A stretch of DNA of 10,329 nucleotides from Dysgonamonadaceae bacterium (lineage in GTDB: Bacteria > Bacteroidota > Bacteroidia > Bacteroidales > Azobacteroidaceae). The position numbers and the translations under genes were made by a program. This document shows, in pieces, positions 7,054-10,329 of the stretch (its first letter is position 1; each line of letters starts with the position of its first letter). The notes under the pieces were generated by a model. It ran no database searches, was not told the DNA's origin, and saw only the letters and a list, made by a program, of their open reading frames with translations. The stretch lies in the NCBI GenBank assembly GCA_031260235.1, contig JAIRKG010000081.1, positions 1 through 10,329 of the forward strand, written 5' to 3'.

Positions 7054-7097
7054 CTATACAACGGTCAATTTTCTTTCGAACGTAACCGAGCGAGGTT

Positions 7098-7131
7098 GGA
7101 TTGCCACGCCGCTACGCGGCTCGCAATGACG
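7098..7131. repeat. Dispersed palindromic repeat, copy C
   Basis: The element runs GGATTGCCACGCC to GCAATGACG. It contains an outer pair ATTGC/GCAAT (7100-7104/7123-7127) and an inner pair GCCGC/GCGGC (7108-7112/7116-7120) with a TAC loop, giving an interrupted cruciform-like structure. Its ends match copy A in the same orientation (GGATTGC ... GCAATGACG), while the middle differs (CACGCCGCTACGCGGCTC against TTCGCTTCGCTT). Conserved ends with a variable self-complementary middle are what a mobile or RNA-structured repeat family would show. Confidence 0.7.
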
Positions 7132-7137
7132 GGGCGT

Positions 7138-7214
7138 TGCGGGGCGCCGCCCCGCAGAGGGGGAAGCGGAAGCCCGCCGGTAGGCGGCTGAAGCGGGGGG
7201 GAGACTTCCCCCGC
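7138..7214. repeat. Cluster of three strong GC hairpins at the 3' end of the AddB-like gene
   Basis: Three stems stand in a row: TGCGGGGC/GCCCCGCA (7138-7145/7149-7156, 8 bp, 3-base loop), CCGCC/GGCGG (7174-7178/7183-7187, GGTA loop) and GCGGGGG/CCCCCGC (7193-7199/7208-7214, 8-base loop). The last lies 4 bases beyond the stop codon of the - strand gene, so it may act as that gene's transcript end or RNA stabiliser. None is followed by a T tract on either strand, so they are not classical intrinsic terminators. With the repeats at 6920-7131 they fill the 332-base convergent gap, in which no gene is supported. Confidence 0.6.
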
Positions 7215-7218
7215 AGGA

Positions 7219-10125
7219 TTAATGCTTGACGGGGAACGGGAATGGGAAGTTACACAGTTCGCGGAACCGACAGGATGCGCAACTGCTCTCGAAAGCGGCC
7301 TGTGTGAAAGGGATATCCGGATTAAACAGGTCGCTGATTTTTTGTATATACAGCGATTCAAACTCCTCATTCAGGTGCCTGAAATCCTCAATCGGCGCTT
7401 TTTGATATTCAATCACAGGAGAGAAATTTTCCCTGCCTGCGTCCTGCATATAGAGCAGCGCAGGCACGATTGGCTGGCTAAAAACATTCTTCCGAATGAG
7501 GACAGAGGCATAGACAAAGGTTTGAAAGATATGTGAAGCCCGCCGGTCTTTTTCCGTAACCAGGTCTTCGAGGGTTTTACAGGTATTTCCCGAACTTCCT
7601 GTTTTATAGTCCATTATCAGGAGTTTTCCATCGTGTTCCTCCAGGCGGTCGATGATTCCGCCGATTTTCAGTTTAACGCCCTGCGCCGGCAATTCCACGA
7701 AATCATAGTTTTTCCATTCCAGCCCGCGAATGATAAACGGCGCCCGGCGCCGGTCAAAATCAATCAGCCGTTCCAGCATTTTACATATCACGTGGAAGTT
7801 GATCAACTGCTCGCCGTTGTATTGCGATTCGTCGACTGTTCTGCCTCTGAAATAGACTTCCTCGAAGGCTTGGGAAACAAACCGCCTGATCTTGTGAGTT
7901 GCAACGGGTTGCAAATAAGCGTCCAGGTGTTCTTTCCGGACGGTAAATTCGCTTGCGCCGCCTGTTATTTCCCTGTATAAGAACTCGGCGGCGCGGTGGA
8001 ATATGGTTCCGAAGATCGAAGAATCTATTTCGTTCGTCAGCTCGTCGGGCGTTTCATATTCCTTTATTTTCAGCCAGTAAAAGCGAAGCGGGCAGTCGAT
8101 GAAAATATTGAGGCTCGAAGGCGTGAGCGGCTTGGCATCAGGGTTCGTATTGAAGTCGTATTTTTCCTTTATCATACGAATCACTTCATCGCTTTTCGGC
8201 ACAATAACCGGCTCTGTTTTCATCGGTTTCACAGCCGCTTGCAGGGTATAACGCCGGATATTGATGCGCGGGTCGACCAGCATTTGCAATAGAAACCGAC
8301 TCATTTCCGATTTGCCGGTCTGCGTTTTATCGGTATTATAAACGATCGTAATTTTTTCGGCGCGCTGTAATAAGCGGTAAAAATAATAGGCATAAATCGC
8401 GTCCTGATGTTCGATCGTGTTCAACCCCAGATGTGATCGCAGGAATTGCGGGATAAACGTATTTTCGCTGCTGCTGCCCGGCATTAAACCTTCATTGACA
8501 CTCAGTATCAGCAGGTTTTTGAAGTCGAGCGCACGTGTTTCCAGTACTCCCATAATTTGCAGTCCTTTCAGCGGTTCGCCATGAAAAGGTACTTGCGTAA
8601 CCGACAGCAACCGCCGTAACAACCGCAGCAGTGTGGGCTTTTCGACCATCCATTCGCCGGACAATAACAATCCATAGAACCGGTTCACAATCCGGTATGC
8701 CCTGAATACGGATTCCTGATACAGACCTTCATAAATATCTTGAAATGAAGACTCTGCCTTATAAGTCCTGCCCAGACTTTCAACAATATTGAGAAGGTAT
8801 TTGCATAACTCTGTTGCATTATGTGTATGTATAAAAAGAAGCGGGCAGGCAAGCATTTCCGTATCGGGGAAAAATATATTATTTTGGCTGACGGTCATTT
8901 CCATTTTCCTCGCTTCGGGATAAATCATTCGCGCGTAAGGATGCCGCAAGGTTTGCAGGACATATTTATAGTGAAAGGCATTCCGGCCGGTCAATCCTTT
9001 TATTTGCAGTTCGGCCAGTATATAAAGGAAGTCGGCGACAGGCGTCTGCGTAATCGGGAATCCCATAGTTATATTCACATTTTCAACCTTTTGCGGGGAT
9101 ATCGCGTGCATTGCGACCGGCAATATATCCTCGTTGCAAAGGACTATCGCGGAATCGGGCGAACCGTAATCAGGCGCATGTTGCAGCGAATCAATCCACG
9201 AGGGGATAACGCCTGCCTGCCCGCTTTCGGAAGATGAGGCAAGGAAAGTGATTTCTTTTTTATTGTTTAAGAACGAATTAAAGATGGTTGCCGACGGGCT
9301 GCCATTGTCCAAAGCAGAACCGAATCGCTGTATATTCTCGGCAATATGCCGTCCCGCCTCCTGATTCAGATAATAAATATCATAATCCCAATAAAACAGT
9401 GCATTGTTTTTCAGCCGCTTAAACAGTTTCTCTTCACATTTATTCAGCACGTTAAAACCAACAAAAGCATATTCTTTATCCTGAAAATCAAGTGTTTCAT
9501 TCTCTATGACATCACGCATCAACATGCCGGAATAAGCCATTCCCCGCGCTCGAAGTTTCTCCCGAAAATCGTTATATACATCGCCCAAAATATTCCATAT
9601 CGACCGGAAAGCCGTTTTCAGAGCGCTATCATCCTTAAATATTGTTCCGAAGTAGCGGCTAATACTTTCTCTCTGATCGTCCGAAAGATAAGTAAAATCA
9701 TTTTTCAGCTTGTCCAGGTCGCTAAGGTTAGTAAAGATTGTGCTGACATTCACAAGATTTTTATCTATATCATCGAAATCGGCAAGCAGTATCTCGCCAA
9801 AAAAGAAAAACTCATCAATCGTTTCCGTCGACGGCGACGTGGCGGTAGCATTATAGACGTCTATATAAGAGCGGTATAAATCGCCGGTCAGTTGAATCGT
9901 ATCGGCAGGTTTGAGAGCAGAATGACGCTCAAAAAGTTCCTCAATCGTAATATATTGCGGCGCCCAAACCGGAGCGCCAACCGCCCTGTACAGATAATTA
10001 TTGAAAAACAACCGCGCCCGACGGCTCGGAAAAACAACCGTCACGCGGGCAAGGTTATTGCCGAATCGCGCTGCCAAGTCGTTGGCTACCAGTTGCAAAA
10101 AAGAAGATGTTTCTGTGTTGTCCAT
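7219..10125 (-). CDS. AddB-like PD-(D/E)XK nuclease with degenerate helicase body
   Basis: The 968-aa product resembles the AddB subunit of AddAB recombination helicase-nucleases, which process double-strand DNA ends in the cytoplasm; it is about 200 aa shorter than Bacillus AddB. The N-terminal region (VTVVFPSRRARLFF, 28-41) lies where superfamily-I helicases have motif I, but no Walker A GxGKT is visible. A motif-V-like stretch remains at 522-550 (LQIMGVLETRALDFKNLLIL...NEGLMPG). The C-terminal nuclease domain has His710, Asp826 (GGIIDR), Asp839 and Lys841 (IMDYKTG) and Gln868/Tyr872. Cys678 (DCPLRFYW) plus Cys949, Cys952 and Cys958 (CxxCx5C) match the spacing of the AddB iron-sulfur cluster. 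So nuclease and Fe-S parts look intact while ATP-driven unwinding must come from a partner. No AddA gene is in the window. The start ATG follows the stop of an upstream frame after 3 bases; the leader has only a weak GAG-type ribosome site. Confidence 0.88.
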   Translation of the reverse strand: MDNTETSSFLQLVANDLAARFGNNLARVTVVFPSRRARLFFNNYLYRAVGAPVWAPQYITIEELFERHSALKPADTIQLTGDLYRSYIDVYNATATSPSTETIDEFFFFGEILLADFDDIDKNLVNVSTIFTNLSDLDKLKNDFTYLSDDQRESISRYFGTIFKDDSALKTAFRSIWNILGDVYNDFREKLRARGMAYSGMLMRDVIENETLDFQDKEYAFVGFNVLNKCEEKLFKRLKNNALFYWDYDIYYLNQEAGRHIAENIQRFGSALDNGSPSATIFNSFLNNKKEITFLASSSESGQAGVIPSWIDSLQHAPDYGSPDSAIVLCNEDILPVAMHAISPQKVENVNITMGFPITQTPVADFLYILAELQIKGLTGRNAFHYKYVLQTLRHPYARMIYPEARKMEMTVSQNNIFFPDTEMLACPLLFIHTHNATELCKYLLNIVESLGRTYKAESSFQDIYEGLYQESVFRAYRIVNRFYGLLLSGEWMVEKPTLLRLLRRLLSVTQVPFHGEPLKGLQIMGVLETRALDFKNLLILSVNEGLMPGSSSENTFIPQFLRSHLGLNTIEHQDAIYAYYFYRLLQRAEKITIVYNTDKTQTGKSEMSRFLLQMLVDPRINIRRYTLQAAVKPMKTEPVIVPKSDEVIRMIKEKYDFNTNPDAKPLTPSSLNIFIDCPLRFYWLKIKEYETPDELTNEIDSSIFGTIFHRAAEFLYREITGGASEFTVRKEHLDAYLQPVATHKIRRFVSQAFEEVYFRGRTVDESQYNGEQLINFHVICKMLERLIDFDRRRAPFIIRGLEWKNYDFVELPAQGVKLKIGGIIDRLEEHDGKLLIMDYKTGSSGNTCKTLEDLVTEKDRRASHIFQTFVYASVLIRKNVFSQPIVPALLYMQDAGRENFSPVIEYQKAPIEDFRHLNEEFESLYIQKISDLFNPDIPFTQAAFESSCASCRFRELCNFPFPFPVKH

Positions 10126-10128
10126 TGT

Positions 10129-10329
10129 TTACTCGTTTAGATTAGTAAGGGAGTTTTGACTGTATGTTATACTGCACAGCATCCCCAACCGGTATAAATC
10201 AAACACTCTCAACGATGGATGTTTCCCCAATAAATGTTGTTTCATCGGTTGGCGCAACAGGTTGAAAATCATTGCCGCAAATCCTGTCAGGCGAAACTTT
10301 TGCAGGGCAAGTTTGCTCCGCATCAGTCG
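10129..10329 (-). CDS. Unidentified protein, C-terminal part, running off the right edge
   Basis: The - strand frame is open from the window edge to TAA at 10131-10129, giving 66 codons. It ends 3 bases before the ATG of the AddB-like gene, a spacing typical of genes in one operon. The visible part is basic and moderately hydrophobic (LTGFAAMIFNLLRQPMKQH, then LGKHPSLRVFDLYRLGML). I recognise no family. It does not resemble the C-terminus of an AddA/UvrD helicase, which would be the natural partner. The stretch ending in a-x-x-x-NLLR faintly recalls the last helix of some DDE transposases, but that is too weak to assign. It may also be a chance frame in an upstream region. Confidence 0.35.
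   Translation of the reverse strand, partial: RLMRSKLALQKFRLTGFAAMIFNLLRQPMKQHLLGKHPSLRVFDLYRLGMLCSITYSQNSLTNLNE

Noticed and set aside
7193..7214. Hairpin as a classical rho-independent terminator
   Set aside because: The stem is strong, but no run of T follows it on either strand, so it is listed as a repeat/hairpin only.
7065..7370. 101-codon frame on the - strand spanning the repeat region
   Set aside because: It overlaps the 3' end of the AddB-like gene in another frame and is otherwise translated repeat and hairpin sequence.
9346..9879. 177-codon frame on the + strand
   Set aside because: It lies fully antisense to the AddB-like gene, whose frame is continuous and has recognisable motifs; this one has none.

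Overview
The window looks like chromosomal DNA of a member of the Bacteroidota, most likely Bacteroidales-like. The reasons are the C-terminus of a SusD/RagB outer-membrane nutrient-binding protein, secreted peptidases directly behind it, weak or absent Shine-Dalgarno sequences, and an AddB-like nuclease of the type found in this phylum. The exact genus cannot be read from the sequence.

Left block (1-4289, + strand): the end of a SusD-like gene, then a secreted cyanophycinase-like serine peptidase (family S51), then a large secreted zinc carboxypeptidase-like protein (family M14) with a C-terminal glutamine-amidotransferase-like region. The last two genes overlap by 4 bases (ATGA). This is laid out like a peptide-utilisation operon: bind at the outer membrane, cleave in the periplasm or outside. 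An 11-bp inverted repeat follows it directly.

Gap 1 (4290-4490) holds what looks like the broken 5' end of another exported-protein gene: a near-perfect signal peptide split over two frames. It runs straight into about 3.4 copies of a 23-bp GC-rich tandem repeat.

Middle block (4491-6886, + strand): threonine synthase (PLP enzyme, with an N-terminal four-cysteine cluster) and a glutamate/aspartate-type dicarboxylate:cation symporter, again overlapping by ATGA. Aspartate is the precursor of threonine. The left and middle blocks can therefore be read together as a speculative chain: acidic (iso)peptide breakdown, acidic amino-acid uptake, threonine synthesis.

Gap 2 (6887-7218) lies between convergent genes. 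It carries dispersed CGTCATTGC-type repeat elements and a chain of small and strong hairpins, with no credible gene.

Right block (7219-10329, - strand): a 968-aa AddB-like protein with a degenerate helicase body, a PD-(D/E)XK nuclease domain and an AddB-type Fe-S cysteine set. Three bases upstream of its start ends an unidentified reading frame that enters from the right edge. The most interesting material is the locus logic of the left block, the broken signal peptide with its tandem repeats, and the hairpin/repeat cluster in gap 2.
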